From positions 108,657 through 172,656 of the forward strand of contig JAXMCQ010000008.1 of the NCBI GenBank assembly GCA_046349315.1: a stretch of DNA of 64,000 nucleotides, in the 5' to 3' direction. This document shows positions 16,629-25,858 of the stretch, piece by piece. Both the position numbers and the translations under genes were made by a program. Position 1 is the first letter of the stretch, and every line of letters starts with the position of its first letter. The notes beneath the pieces are model-generated. The model saw nothing but the letters and a program-made list of their open reading frames with translations, had not been told where the DNA came from and did no database searches. Source of the DNA: JAEUMG01 sp046349315 (GTDB lineage Bacteria > Pseudomonadota > Alphaproteobacteria > Rhizobiales > Aestuariivirgaceae).

Positions 16629-17594
16629 CTAAAGCTGCTGCGCGCTGAACGTATCGCAGTTGGCGAGGTCGCCGGTATCCAGGCCGCGCTTGAACCAGCG
16701 CACGCGCTGTTCCGACGTGCCATGCGTGAAGGAATCGGGGACTGCATAGCCTTGTGACTTCTTCTGCAGACGGTCGTCGCCGATGGCGGCCGCGGCGTTG
16801 AGCCCTTCCTCTATATCGCCCTCCTCAAGGATCTTGCGGCTGTCATCGGCCTTGCGCGCCCATACGCCGGCGAAGCAATCAGCCTGCAGTTCCATCATGA
16901 CGGAGAGCTGGTTGGCTTCGGCCTCCGGCAATTGCATGCGCCGCTGCATGACCTTGTCGGCAATGCCGAAGACATTCTGGAGGTGGTGGCCGACCTCATG
17001 GGCGACGACATAGGCCTGCGCGAAGTCACCCGGCGCACCGAGCTTGTTCTTCATGTCCTGGTAGAAGGAGAGATCAATATAGACCTTGCTGTCGCGCGGG
17101 CAATAGAACGGTCCCATGGCCGACTGCGCCGTGCCGCAGGCCGATTGCACGAAGCCCGTGAAAAGCACGAGCTTGGGCGGGGGATATTGCCGGCCCATTT
17201 TCTGAAACTCTTCGGTCCACACGCGTTCGGTCGAGCCGAGGACGCGAGCCACGAAATCCTTGCCGGCGTCGCCGGTGACATCGGCCTGCTGTCCGGTCGT
17301 CTGGCCGGGCTGCTGGATCTGGGTCTGGCCCTGCTCCTGCTGCTGCGGCACCGGCTGCAAGCCGCCGCCACCGCCGCTCAAAATATCGAGCAGGTCGATG
17401 CCGAAAATGAACTTGATGACGAAATAGGCGATGACCAGCATGATGATCGTGCTCATGCTGATGCCGCGGCCGCCGCCCATCGGCACGCGCATGCCGCCGC
17501 CGCGCGGGAAGCCGAAGCCTCCACCGCCGCCCATGCCACCCTGGCCGCGGCGATCCTCGATGTTGTCGCTTGGACGTTCGTTGTCGAGCCGCAT
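16629..17594 (-). CDS. ypfJ: YpfJ-type neutral zinc metallopeptidase (PF04228-like)
   Basis: The 321-residue protein has the family plan: an N-terminal charged start with RLDNERPSDNIEDRRGQG, glycine-rich spacer, one membrane segment (about 48-66, STIIMLVIAYFVIKFIFG), a Q-rich linker, then the peptidase domain with HEVGHHLQ (zinc ligands H199 and H203, catalytic E200) and a downstream LQADCFAGVWA segment. It is probably anchored in the inner membrane with its domain outside the cytoplasm. GGGAGGC precedes the start. The physiological substrate of this family is not established. Confidence 0.92.
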   Translation of the reverse strand: MRLDNERPSDNIEDRRGQGGMGGGGGFGFPRGGGMRVPMGGGRGISMSTIIMLVIAYFVIKFIFGIDLLDILSGGGGGLQPVPQQQEQGQTQIQQPGQTTGQQADVTGDAGKDFVARVLGSTERVWTEEFQKMGRQYPPPKLVLFTGFVQSACGTAQSAMGPFYCPRDSKVYIDLSFYQDMKNKLGAPGDFAQAYVVAHEVGHHLQNVFGIADKVMQRRMQLPEAEANQLSVMMELQADCFAGVWARKADDSRKILEEGDIEEGLNAAAAIGDDRLQKKSQGYAVPDSFTHGTSEQRVRWFKRGLDTGDLANCDTFSAQQL

Positions 17595-17624
17595 TCGAAA
17601 ATGCCTCCCAGTCAGAAACAGTTG

Positions 17625-18596
17625 CTAGCCGAACCGGCAGCGGGATTTCGTCAGATCATAAACCAATTGCAGGGTCGGTACAGCCATCCCCGCGATTTGC
17701 GCCAATTCAATGACCGCCCCCAAAAGGGCGTCGAGTTCGGTCGGGCGGCCGGCATCGACGTCCTGCAGCATGGAGGTCCGGTGGGCGCCGACCTTGGCCG
17801 CCATGTCGATCCGCTCGTCGATGGTAATGTTGAAGCTTACGCCGAAAGCCTCGGCGACCGCGCGGGCCTCCTCCATCATGGTTCGGATGACCCGCCGGCT
17901 TTCGGGATCGCCGGCCAGCTGTTCCAGGGTGCCCCGGGTCAAGACACTCACCGGATTGAAGCTGAGATTGCCCCATAATTTGAGCCAGATTTCGGAGCGC
18001 AGATTGGGACGCACGGGGCTTTTGAAGCCGGCATCGATCAGGAGCGTGCTCAGGGTCTTGATCCGCGCGGTCTGCTCACCGGAGGGCTCGCCGATCGGCA
18101 TGCGGTCGCCATAGCCGTGAACGACGATTCCAGGCGCTGCGAGTTCGGCAGCCTGCCAGACGACGGTTCCGATGGCGCGCTGGGGTGTGAGCTTCTCCCA
18201 TATGAGGCCGCCGGGATCGACACTTTCGAGCTTGCGCCCGCCATGCGCGGCATCGCCGCCATAGAAGTACCACCAGGGGAGCCCATTCTGGGCGAAGAGA
18301 ATGGCCGTGTCGGGTCCGAGCAAGGGCATAAGGGAATCGATGACGCCGGTCAGCGCATAGGCTTTGAGACCAATGACAACGAAATCCTGGTGCCCAAGTT
18401 CCGTGGCCTTTTCGGCGGCGCGCGGGCGGGTGACGAATTCCTCCCCGCCTTTGCGCAGGATCAGACCGTTGGAGCGGATAGCTTCGAGATTGGCGCCGCG
18501 CACGATCACCGAGACATCCGACTTGCCGGCATGGGCCAGTTGCGCGGCAATGAGGCCGCCGATGGCGCCGGCCCCGAAAACGCAAATCTTGGTCAT
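17625..18596 (-). CDS. 2-dehydropantoate 2-reductase family protein
   Basis: A 323-residue ketopantoate reductase-like protein. It opens with a Rossmann motif (MTKICVFGAGAIGGLIAAQL) and shows GLKAYALTGVIDSL, the Asn-containing FAQNGLPWW loop and the C-terminal LKLWGNLSFNPVSVLT and RTSMLQDVDAGRPTELDAL segments, which are family hallmarks including the catalytic lysine region. It overlaps the acyl-CoA ligase gene by 4 bases, which is not the usual pantothenate setting, so a related 2-oxoacid reduction is as likely as pantoate synthesis. Confidence 0.9.
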   Translation of the reverse strand: MTKICVFGAGAIGGLIAAQLAHAGKSDVSVIVRGANLEAIRSNGLILRKGGEEFVTRPRAAEKATELGHQDFVVIGLKAYALTGVIDSLMPLLGPDTAILFAQNGLPWWYFYGGDAAHGGRKLESVDPGGLIWEKLTPQRAIGTVVWQAAELAAPGIVVHGYGDRMPIGEPSGEQTARIKTLSTLLIDAGFKSPVRPNLRSEIWLKLWGNLSFNPVSVLTRGTLEQLAGDPESRRVIRTMMEEARAVAEAFGVSFNITIDERIDMAAKVGAHRTSMLQDVDAGRPTELDALLGAVIELAQIAGMAVPTLQLVYDLTKSRCRFG

Positions 18597-20101
18597 GCGA
18601 GGCCGAGTTTCTGTGCAAGGCCAATGCGCTGCAGTTTGCCGGTGGCGCCTTTGGGGATTTCACGGAGGATCACGATCCGGCGCGGCACCTTGAAGGCGGC
18701 GAGGCGCTTGGCGGCGAAATCCTGAAGCTCGCGCTCTTCGGCTTGCGCCCCTTCCTTCAGCACGATGGCGGCGGCAACATCTTCGCCAAGCTTGTCATGC
18801 GGCATCGCAAAGGTGACCGCCTGCTGCACGGCCGGATGATCCATCAGGATCTCGTCGACCTCGACGGGTGCTATCTTCTCGCCGCCGCGATTGATGATTT
18901 CTTTCAGGCGACCCGTGATCTTGAGGAAGCGATCCTCATCCAAGTAGCCCTGATCGCCGGTGTGGAACCAGCCATGGGCAAAGGCCGACTCGTTTGCGGT
19001 CGCGTTGCTCTCATAGCCCGTCGTGACATTGGGGCCGCGGATGACAACCTCGCCCTCCTCCCCCGGTCCCAGCAAGCGGCCATCGGGCGCCATGACCGCG
19101 ACTTCCGGACCGGCCGCGACACCGACGAAGCCCGGCTTGCGGTTGCCCGGCGGCAATTGGTTGGAGGTCATCTGATGCGCGCTCTCGGTCATCGAGTAAG
19201 CTTCGATCACCCGGCAATTGAGCGCCGCTTCGAGCTCGAGGAGGACCGGTGCCGGAAGCGAAGCCGAACTTGAGCGTATGAAGCGCAAGGGATTGCGGGC
19301 GATGATCTCGGCATTGCGCGGCGCGCGAGCAAGGATCGCCTGATGCATGGTGGGCACGGCCGTGTACCAGCTCGGATGCGCCTCATCCATCCAGCTGAAA
19401 AATCTGAGCGCGTTGAAGCCCGGCGCGCAATAGACCGAGCCTTGCGCCGCAAGGCTCGAAAGGACGCCGGCGACAAGCCCATGAATATGGAACAAGGGCA
19501 TGATGTTGAGGCAGCGGTCGTCGGCAGTGAGATTCAAGGTCGCAATTATGTTCTTCGCCGAGGATGCGAGATTGGCGTGGGTCAAGGGAACAATCTTGGG
19601 GCGCGAGGTCGTACCCGAGGTATGGAGCACCAGTGCGACATCGTCGGGCGCAGGCCGATGCGGCTGCGCCGAGCGGTTCGAACCCGGAATGTCAAAGCGG
19701 CCCGCTTCTGCCTTCGACTTGATATCGAGAACCGGAATGCCGAGTTCGGCTGCGACGGCACGCGCCGGGCTTTGATCGCCCTCCTCGAGAATCAGGAGGC
19801 GGACCCTGAGGTCGTTCATGTAGAAGCGGAATTCATCAGCCTTATAGGCTGGATTGAGCGGCGCTGCGACGGCGGCACAGGCAACGCCCAGAAAGGCGCT
19901 CGCCATATCAGGACCATTGGGCAGCACGATCGCCACCTTGTCTTGCGGAGCTATCCCGGCCTTGGCGAGGGCGCGCCCGATAGCGGCGATCTGCGTCGAA
20001 AGTCCGGCATAGGTTAACGGCTGGCGGTCGGGGGCGGCGATGGCCACGGCTTCGGCCGGGGCGGCGGCAATAAAGTCATGCAATATCATGAAATCTGTCA
20101 T
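18593..20101 (-). CDS. Acyl-CoA synthetase (AMP-forming), oxalyl-CoA ligase-like
   Basis: About 502 residues from the ATG at 20101; an ATG at 20125 would add eight residues. Visible ANL-family motifs are the P-loop LHTSGTTSRPKIVPLTH, the AYSMTESAHQM motif, FHTGDQGYLDEDRFLKITGR with the hinge, INRGGEKI, and the C-terminal catalytic lysine motif KGATGKLQR. The general look, including PLNPAYKADEF, is close to AAE3/Pcs60-type oxalate-CoA ligases, but substrate choice is uncertain. It is the first gene of a pair with the ketopantoate reductase homologue and is divergent from nadE. Confidence 0.87.
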   Translation of the reverse strand: MTDFMILHDFIAAAPAEAVAIAAPDRQPLTYAGLSTQIAAIGRALAKAGIAPQDKVAIVLPNGPDMASAFLGVACAAVAAPLNPAYKADEFRFYMNDLRVRLLILEEGDQSPARAVAAELGIPVLDIKSKAEAGRFDIPGSNRSAQPHRPAPDDVALVLHTSGTTSRPKIVPLTHANLASSAKNIIATLNLTADDRCLNIMPLFHIHGLVAGVLSSLAAQGSVYCAPGFNALRFFSWMDEAHPSWYTAVPTMHQAILARAPRNAEIIARNPLRFIRSSSASLPAPVLLELEAALNCRVIEAYSMTESAHQMTSNQLPPGNRKPGFVGVAAGPEVAVMAPDGRLLGPGEEGEVVIRGPNVTTGYESNATANESAFAHGWFHTGDQGYLDEDRFLKITGRLKEIINRGGEKIAPVEVDEILMDHPAVQQAVTFAMPHDKLGEDVAAAIVLKEGAQAEERELQDFAAKRLAAFKVPRRIVILREIPKGATGKLQRIGLAQKLGLA

Positions 20102-20169
20102 GCGGAGTTTTACAGAAACGGTCAACGGCTGCGATTGATGGCATCAAGACCTTGCTTTATGAGGCAGCC

Positions 20170-21804
20170 ATGACCGATCGCCTCATCATCGCGCTGGCCC
20201 AGCTCAACCCCACGGTTGGAGCCGTTGAGGCCAATCGTGACAAGGCGCGGGCCGCCTGGGAGAAGGCCGCGGCCGCGAAGGCCGATCTCGTGCTTTTTCC
20301 GGAGCTGTATCTTTGCGGCTATCCCCCAGAGGATTTGGTCTTGCGGCCCTCTTTAGTGGCAGCGTGCCAGCGGGCGGCGGAGGAATTGGCCGAGGAGACC
20401 GGCGACGGTCCGGCAATCCTGATCGGCCTCCCCTGGCATGACGATGGCAAGCTTTACAACGCCGTCGCGCTCCTGAACGGCGGCAAGATCGAGACACTGC
20501 GCTACAAATACGATCTCCCGAATTACGGCGTGTTCGACGAGAAGCGCGTCTTCGCCGCCGGCCCCGCGCCGGGACCGATCAATTTCAAGGGGGTCCGGAT
20601 CGGCGTTCCGATCTGCGAAGACATTTGGACGGAAGAGACCTGCGAGACATTGGCCGAGACCGGCGCTGAACTCTTGCTCGTTCCGAACGGCTCGCCCTTC
20701 GAGCAGAACAAAGATGATGTCCGGCTCAATCTTGTCGTTGCGAGGGTGACCGAGACGGGACTGCCGCTCGCCTATCTCAATCAGATCGGCGGGCAAGACG
20801 AACTCGTCTTCGACGGCGCGTCCTTTGCCCTCAATGCCGATCGCACGCTCGCTCTCCAGATGCCGATGTTCGTCGAGGATGTCGCCATCACCGAATGGCG
20901 GCGTGGCAGCGACGTCTGGCGGATCGTTACGGGCGAAATCGCCAAGCTCCCTGAGGGCGAGGAAGAAACCTGGCGCGCCTGCGTGCTCGGGCTCAACGAC
21001 TATGTCGACAAGAACCGCTTCCCTGGCGTGGTGCTCGGCCTCTCCGGCGGCATTGATTCCGCCGTGGTGGCGGCGATGGCGGTCGATGCGCTCGGCAAGG
21101 AGCGCGTCCATTGCGTGATGATGCCCTATGCCTATACGAGCCGCGACAGTCTCGTTGACGCCGAGGCTTGCGCGAAGCTCCTGGGCGTGCGCTATGACGT
21201 GGTGCCGATCAAGGAGCCGGTCGAAGGCTTCCTCTCCGCGTTGAAGCCCTTGTTCAACAGGCATAATCGCGATGTCACAGAAGAAAACATCCAGTCGCGC
21301 GCGCGCGGCGTGATCCTGATGGCGATCTCCAACAAGTTCGGCGCGATGGTGCTGACCACCGGCAACAAGTCGGAAATGTCGGTTGGCTATGCGACGCTTT
21401 ATGGCGATATGAATGGCGGCTATAACCCGATCAAGGACGTCTACAAGACGCAAGTCTATCGGCTCGCGGCATGGCGGAACCAACAGGGCCATGTGATCCC
21501 CGACCGGATCATCACCAAGGCTCCTACCGCAGAACTGCGCGAGAACCAGACCGACCAGGACAGCCTGCCGCCTTACGACATGCTCGACGGCATTCTTTCG
21601 CATCTCGTGGAAGAGGAATTGCCGGTCGCCGAAATCGTCAAGCTGGGCTATCCGGAAGCGGTGGTCAGGCGAGTGCAGCACATGCTCTATGTCGCCGAGT
21701 ACAAGCGGCGGCAGGCGGCGCCCGGCGTCAAGATCACGCGGCGCAATTTCGGCCGCGATCGGCGCTATCCGATTACCAACGGATTTCGAGATTTGACGAC
21801 ATGA
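20170..21804 (+). CDS. nadE: Glutamine-dependent NAD+ synthetase
   Basis: A two-domain enzyme of 544 residues from the ATG at 20170 (GAGGCAGCC upstream). The N-terminal nitrilase-type glutaminase domain has the triad E45 (LFPELYLCGYP), K113 (RYKYDLPNYG) and C149 (GVPICEDIW). The C-terminal synthetase domain has the ATP motif LSGGIDSA near residue 292 and TGNKSEMSVGYATLYGDM. It makes NAD from deamido-NAD, ATP and glutamine in the cytoplasm. The stop overlaps the start of gltX by 4 bases. Confidence 0.96.
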   Translation: MTDRLIIALAQLNPTVGAVEANRDKARAAWEKAAAAKADLVLFPELYLCGYPPEDLVLRPSLVAACQRAAEELAEETGDGPAILIGLPWHDDGKLYNAVALLNGGKIETLRYKYDLPNYGVFDEKRVFAAGPAPGPINFKGVRIGVPICEDIWTEETCETLAETGAELLLVPNGSPFEQNKDDVRLNLVVARVTETGLPLAYLNQIGGQDELVFDGASFALNADRTLALQMPMFVEDVAITEWRRGSDVWRIVTGEIAKLPEGEEETWRACVLGLNDYVDKNRFPGVVLGLSGGIDSAVVAAMAVDALGKERVHCVMMPYAYTSRDSLVDAEACAKLLGVRYDVVPIKEPVEGFLSALKPLFNRHNRDVTEENIQSRARGVILMAISNKFGAMVLTTGNKSEMSVGYATLYGDMNGGYNPIKDVYKTQVYRLAAWRNQQGHVIPDRIITKAPTAELRENQTDQDSLPPYDMLDGILSHLVEEELPVAEIVKLGYPEAVVRRVQHMLYVAEYKRRQAAPGVKITRRNFGRDRRYPITNGFRDLTT

Positions 21805-23129
21805 CGCTCGTGCGCTTTGCGCCCTCGCCGACTGGCCTCATCCATATCGGCAATGCCAGGACGGCGATCGTCAACTATCTCTTCGCGCGCAAGAATGCCG
21901 GGCAGTTCCTGTTGCGCTATGACGACACCGATGTCGAGCGCTCGAAACCGGAGTTTGCTGCGGCGATCGCGAAGGACTTGGAATGGCTCGGCATTCATCC
22001 CGACCAGGTCGAACAGCAGTCGGCGCGCACAGCGCGCTATGACGAGGCTGCCGCGCGGCTCAAAGTCGAAGGTCGCCTTTATCCCTGCTACGAGACCCCG
22101 GACGAATTGGATCGCCGGCGTAAGCGCCAGCTCGCGCGCGGGCTGCCGCCGGTTTATGACCGCGCCGCGTTGAAGCTCACCGATGAAGAGCGCGCGAAGT
22201 TCGAGGCGGAAGGCCGCAAGCCACATTGGCGGTTCAAGCTCGACCAGCGCCGGGTGGAATGGAACGATCTGGTCCGCGGTCCGCAGCATATCGATACCGC
22301 TTCTCTCTCCGATCCGGTGCTGGTGCGCGGCGATGGCAGCTATCTCTACACGTTCACGTCGGTCGTCGATGATATTGATCTCGGGATCACGCATGTGATC
22401 CGTGGCGAGGACCACGTCGTCAACACTGCGGTTCAAACCGAGATCTTCGAAGCCTTGCGCGGCAAGGTTCCCCATTTCGCGCATCACAGCCTGCTGATCG
22501 GCGCCGACGGCAAAGGGCTCTCCAAGCGGCTCGGCTCTCTATCAATTCGGTCCTTGCGCGATGAGGGCCTCGAAGCCATGGCGGTGGTGAGCCACACGGC
22601 CCTGCTCGGCACATCCGAGTCGATCCACCCTTGCGCCGATTACCAGGAACTCATTGAGGGCTTCGATCTCGGCAAACTGTCGCGCGCGCCGGCCCGGTTC
22701 GACGAGGCGGAACTGCGTCACCTCAATGCCAAGCTTCTGCATACGCTGCCTTATGCGGCGGTGAAGGATAGGCTCGGTTTCGGCACTGAAGCCTTCTGGC
22801 TCGCGGTGCGCGGCAATCTTGCGCTGCTTTCCGACGCGCGGGTGTGGTGGGACGTTGTGACGGGCAGCATCGCGCCAGTCATCTCGCCGGATGATCGCGA
22901 GTTTGTCGCCGCGTCGGCGGGGCTATTGCCGCCCGAACCCTGGGGCGACAAGACCTGGGCCGACTGGACCGGCGCGATCAAGGCGGCGACGGGGCGAAAA
23001 GGCAAAGGCCTGTTCATGCCCTTGCGGCTGGCACTGACGGGTCTCGACCATGGGCCGGAGCTTGCCGCGCTGCTTCCCCTGATCGGGCGGGAAAAGAGCC
23101 TCAAGCGCCTTGGAGCGATTGCTAACTGA
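21801..23129 (+). CDS. gltX: Glutamyl-tRNA synthetase (second alphaproteobacterial type)
   Basis: The gene starts at 21801 inside a longer open frame; the start is fixed by the ATGA overlap with nadE and by the family N-terminus MTLVRFAPSPTGLIHIGNAR, where IHIG is the HIGH signature. KGLSKR near residue 240 is the KMSKS equivalent. The length, 442 residues, is on the short side for the class. Many alphaproteobacteria carry two gltX genes, one of which charges tRNA-Gln with Glu; which one this is cannot be told. It should be essential or nearly so. Confidence 0.95.
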   Translation: MTLVRFAPSPTGLIHIGNARTAIVNYLFARKNAGQFLLRYDDTDVERSKPEFAAAIAKDLEWLGIHPDQVEQQSARTARYDEAAARLKVEGRLYPCYETPDELDRRRKRQLARGLPPVYDRAALKLTDEERAKFEAEGRKPHWRFKLDQRRVEWNDLVRGPQHIDTASLSDPVLVRGDGSYLYTFTSVVDDIDLGITHVIRGEDHVVNTAVQTEIFEALRGKVPHFAHHSLLIGADGKGLSKRLGSLSIRSLRDEGLEAMAVVSHTALLGTSESIHPCADYQELIEGFDLGKLSRAPARFDEAELRHLNAKLLHTLPYAAVKDRLGFGTEAFWLAVRGNLALLSDARVWWDVVTGSIAPVISPDDREFVAASAGLLPPEPWGDKTWADWTGAIKAATGRKGKGLFMPLRLALTGLDHGPELAALLPLIGREKSLKRLGAIAN

Positions 23130-23169
23130 TCGGACGCAGCGCTAAGCTCAAGGCCGCGGGAGAGAGCGG

Positions 23170-23799
23170 ATGATCCTTGTCGGCCAGTATGATTCCCCAT
23201 TCGTCAGGCGTGTGGCAGTCAGCCTCCACCACTACGGCATTCCCTTCGAGCGCAACCGATTATCGGTATTCCAGCCGGGCATGGCCGAGATCAATCCGCT
23301 GGTGCGCATCCCATCCCTCATCATCGACGGCGATGAGACGTTGATCGATAGCGGTGCCATCCTCGACTATCTCGACCAGTTGGTGGGTGCGGAGCGGGCA
23401 CTCATGCCGGCGGGCGGCGATGAACGACGGCGCGTCATGCAGGCGACGGTTCTGGCGGCCGGTGCCATCGAGAAATGTGGGGCCGTCGTCTATGAACGGC
23501 ACTTTCATGCCCATGCGTGCATCGCGCATGAATGGGTCGCCCGTTGTATGGGGCAGCTTGCCGGCGCGCTCACCATGCTCGACGGCTATGCCAAGTCACC
23601 CTGGTACTTCGGGGCCAAGTTCACGCAGGCCGATGTCGTGATCGGATGCCTGATCGGCTATATCCGGTTGAGACTTGAAGAGGCCATGCCAGCCAAGCGC
23701 TTTCCCAAGCTGGAAGAGCTCGCCACGCGCTGCGAGGCGCTCGATGCCTTCCAGAAGTCCCGGCCGAGCCCGGATGAATTGATGCCGGGGAAGAGTTAG
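23170..23799 (+). CDS. Glutathione S-transferase family protein
   Basis: The 209 residues begin with a thioredoxin-like N-terminal domain (MILVGQYDSPFVRRVAVSLH) with a serine near the usual catalytic position, followed by PSLIIDGDETLIDSGAILDYLD (the cis-proline and glutathione-binding S-D pair), and an all-helical C-terminal domain. The first hairpin resembles small-molecule-modifying bacterial GSTs. It is codirectional with gltX, 40 bases downstream, and convergent with the next gene, with the stops overlapping. Confidence 0.9.
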   Translation: MILVGQYDSPFVRRVAVSLHHYGIPFERNRLSVFQPGMAEINPLVRIPSLIIDGDETLIDSGAILDYLDQLVGAERALMPAGGDERRRVMQATVLAAGAIEKCGAVVYERHFHAHACIAHEWVARCMGQLAGALTMLDGYAKSPWYFGAKFTQADVVIGCLIGYIRLRLEEAMPAKRFPKLEELATRCEALDAFQKSRPSPDELMPGKS

Positions 23800-24428
23800 C
23801 TCGGCATCGGGATTTGCAGGCCGGCATCGGGGACGGCGAAACCCTTCTTGACTGCGGGGCGCGCCGCAATCTGAAGATACCAGCGCTTGGCATTGGGATA
23901 GTCGTTGAGATCGATCCGCTGCCATTCGAAGCGCGCGATCCAAGGAAAGGTCGCAATGTCTACTATGGAGTATTCATCGCACATATACTCGCGATCGGCG
24001 AGCAGTCGGTCGAGAACCCCATAGAGCCGGCGCGCTTCCGCCTGGAACCAGGCTTCCGCAAAGGGCGCCTTCCCGGGATTATACTTCAGGAAGTAATGCG
24101 CGCGGCCGAGGAACGGGCCGATGGATGACATCTGCCACATCAGCCATTCATGGACACGGATGCGTTTCTCGGACGCGGAGGGATAGAGCTTGCCCGTCTT
24201 GTCGCCGAGATACATGAGGATCGCGCCCGATTCGAAGACGCTCGACCCCGTATCCTGGTCGACGATCGCGGGTATCTTGTTGTTGGGCGAGATGGCCAGG
24301 AATTCCGGCTTGAACTGCTCATCCTTGCCGATATCAATGGGGAAGACGCGATAGGGCAGCGCCATTTCCTCGAGGGCTATCGATACTTTGCGACCGTTCG
24401 GCGTGCCCCAGGTGTAAAGATCAATCAT
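23796..24428 (-). CDS. Glutathione S-transferase, Nu/YghU-like
   Basis: A 210-residue GST with the N-terminal sequence MIDLYTWGTPNGRKVSIALE. The TPNGRK turn is the signature of the Nu class (YghU/YfcG), which uses Asn/Thr in place of Tyr or Cys and has disulfide reductase or peroxidase activity. IPAIVD and SVFESGAILMYLGDKTG give the glutathione-binding loop. It is convergent with another GST gene of a different class, so the pair did not arise from a recent tandem copy. Confidence 0.9.
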   Translation of the reverse strand: MIDLYTWGTPNGRKVSIALEEMALPYRVFPIDIGKDEQFKPEFLAISPNNKIPAIVDQDTGSSVFESGAILMYLGDKTGKLYPSASEKRIRVHEWLMWQMSSIGPFLGRAHYFLKYNPGKAPFAEAWFQAEARRLYGVLDRLLADREYMCDEYSIVDIATFPWIARFEWQRIDLNDYPNAKRWYLQIAARPAVKKGFAVPDAGLQIPMPS

Positions 24429-24440
24429 TCCGGGAATCCC

Positions 24441-25235
24441 TCACAACAAATCGAGTCCGCCGCGGGCTTCGCAGTCCTGCTCGCGCTTGACGATCACCCG
24501 ATAGTCTTGCGGCGTGAGCATGCTCATGCCTGAAATCAGGAGCGCCGCACGCGGTTCCGCAAGGGCCGGATCATCCAGCGCCGCGACGAGCGCCAAGCGC
24601 AGTTTCTGCCGCAAGTCCAGACTGGTCGTTGCCGACGTTACATAAGGAAGCCCGGGCACACTCGGGGAGCGGGCAATCTCGACCAACCCTTCCAGATAGT
24701 CGGGGCGATAGCGGCGGGCGAGTGCGACGCACACAGAATCGATGGCGCAGACGTCCGCAGTTCCACTGCGCACCGCAGCAAGAGAGGCGACGTGGCTGCC
24801 GGTCCCTACCGCGCCGCGAAAGAATCGTCCCGCCTTGGCAAATGGCCCGAAGACGAGTTTGAGCGCCAGCATGCCGGACATCGAGTCGGGCATGTTCACC
24901 GCGGCGATCGTTCCGGCGAGGTCCGTCAAACGCGACGGGCGCTCACGCGCAAATACGAAACTCAAGTAATTGGGTCCCTCACAGCCCTCCGCATCATAGT
25001 GCGGCGTCGCGACGAGTTCGAGGCTTGAAGCGAAGCCATGCGTGAAGGGATAGCCGCAAGTCTGGCTGAAGATGAGGTCGTCGCGGCGCCACAAACCGGC
25101 ATAGTCAGCCACGCGAGACAGTGGAAAACTCAAGCCGGCATGGCGCGCGATTCCCGCCCACCAGGCGTCGGTGGCGGTACTGATTTCAGGCCAGTCATAC
25201 ATGGGAAGCGACGCCAACATTCGCGCGATGTCCAT
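24441..25235 (-). CDS. PhnD-like phosphate/phosphonate-type substrate-binding family protein
   Basis: About 264 residues from the ATG at 25235; an ATG at 25220 is also possible and neither has a clear ribosome binding site. Segments LIFSQTCGYPF, LAGTIAAVNMPDSMSGMLAL and GSHVASLAAVRSGTADVCAID match the PhnD/phosphite-binding superfamily. No signal peptide is visible (the start reads MDIARMLASLPMYDW), so it may be a cytoplasmic sensor-like member and not a transporter component. It has no ABC partner next to it. It is 12 bases downstream of, and codirectional with nothing but, the GST gene region. Confidence 0.75.
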   Translation of the reverse strand: MDIARMLASLPMYDWPEISTATDAWWAGIARHAGLSFPLSRVADYAGLWRRDDLIFSQTCGYPFTHGFASSLELVATPHYDAEGCEGPNYLSFVFARERPSRLTDLAGTIAAVNMPDSMSGMLALKLVFGPFAKAGRFFRGAVGTGSHVASLAAVRSGTADVCAIDSVCVALARRYRPDYLEGLVEIARSPSVPGLPYVTSATTSLDLRQKLRLALVAALDDPALAEPRAALLISGMSMLTPQDYRVIVKREQDCEARGGLDLL

Positions 25236-25415
25236 AAAATTGCAGCAAAATCGGGCTCTTTTTAGCGTCTTTTCGGCGCTGCGAAAGACGTATTTGCCCG
25301 CGACAAAAATGGCGCGGATTTCGGGAATTCGAAAAAGCCCCGAAAAATGGGCACTTTCATCGAATCGGAACATGCGCTATCGGGAATCCAGCCGAATCGG
25401 CAAATGGAGAGAAAC

Positions 25416-25715
25416 ATGGCTGATGATAAGATCAAGATCGTGACGGTGCCGCTGTCGAAACTTGCTGCGGAACTGGCAGAAAAGCACGAACTGTCCAAGA
25501 AGGCCGTCACCACGCTTCTTGGCGACTTCGTCGACCTGACCGTCAAGAATCTCAAGAAGGGCCACAAGATTCGCGTTACGGGTCTCGGCATCTTCCAGGT
25601 GCGCAAGCGCCCCGCACGCATGGGCCGCAACCCGGCGACCGGCGAAGCGATCAAGATCAAGGCGTCCAAGAAGCTTGCCTTCCGCGCCGCCAAGGAAGTC
25701 AAGGACGCCATCTAA
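25416..25715 (+). CDS. HU/IHF family DNA-binding protein
   Basis: Starts at 25416 after GGAGAGAAAC and encodes 99 residues. The core shows VTVPLSKLAAELAEKHELSK at the N-terminal helices, KGHKIRVTGLGIFQVRKRPA with the conserved GxFxVRxR segment, and the arm GRNPATGEAIKIKASKK with the intercalating proline (RNPATG). It bends and packs chromosomal DNA as a dimer. It is short, has optimal codons and a strong terminator, as expected of a highly expressed gene. The N-terminal ten residues extend slightly past the usual HU start. Confidence 0.95.
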   Translation: MADDKIKIVTVPLSKLAAELAEKHELSKKAVTTLLGDFVDLTVKNLKKGHKIRVTGLGIFQVRKRPARMGRNPATGEAIKIKASKKLAFRAAKEVKDAI

Positions 25716-25745
25716 GCGTCCGCTACGAGTTTCGAGGGGATCCCG

Positions 25746-25775
25746 GCCCCGCCGCAAGGCGGGGCTGTTTTATTT
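25746..25775 (+). terminator. Rho-independent terminator of the HU gene
   Basis: GCCCCGCC pairs with GGCGGGGC around a GCAA loop (25746-25765), followed by TGTTTTATTT. It is 30 bases after the HU stop codon. Confidence 0.92.
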
Positions 25776-25858
25776 CGATTCCAGAGTGCGCTTGCGCACC
25801 CCCCCACCTTGCTTCATGATCATGCCAAACAAAAAGCAGCCCGGGGCAAGAGGGGGGA

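Noticed and set aside
16932..17978. Plus-strand open frame across the YpfJ and PanE genes
   Set aside because: It runs through two well supported minus-strand genes and has no recognisable domain.
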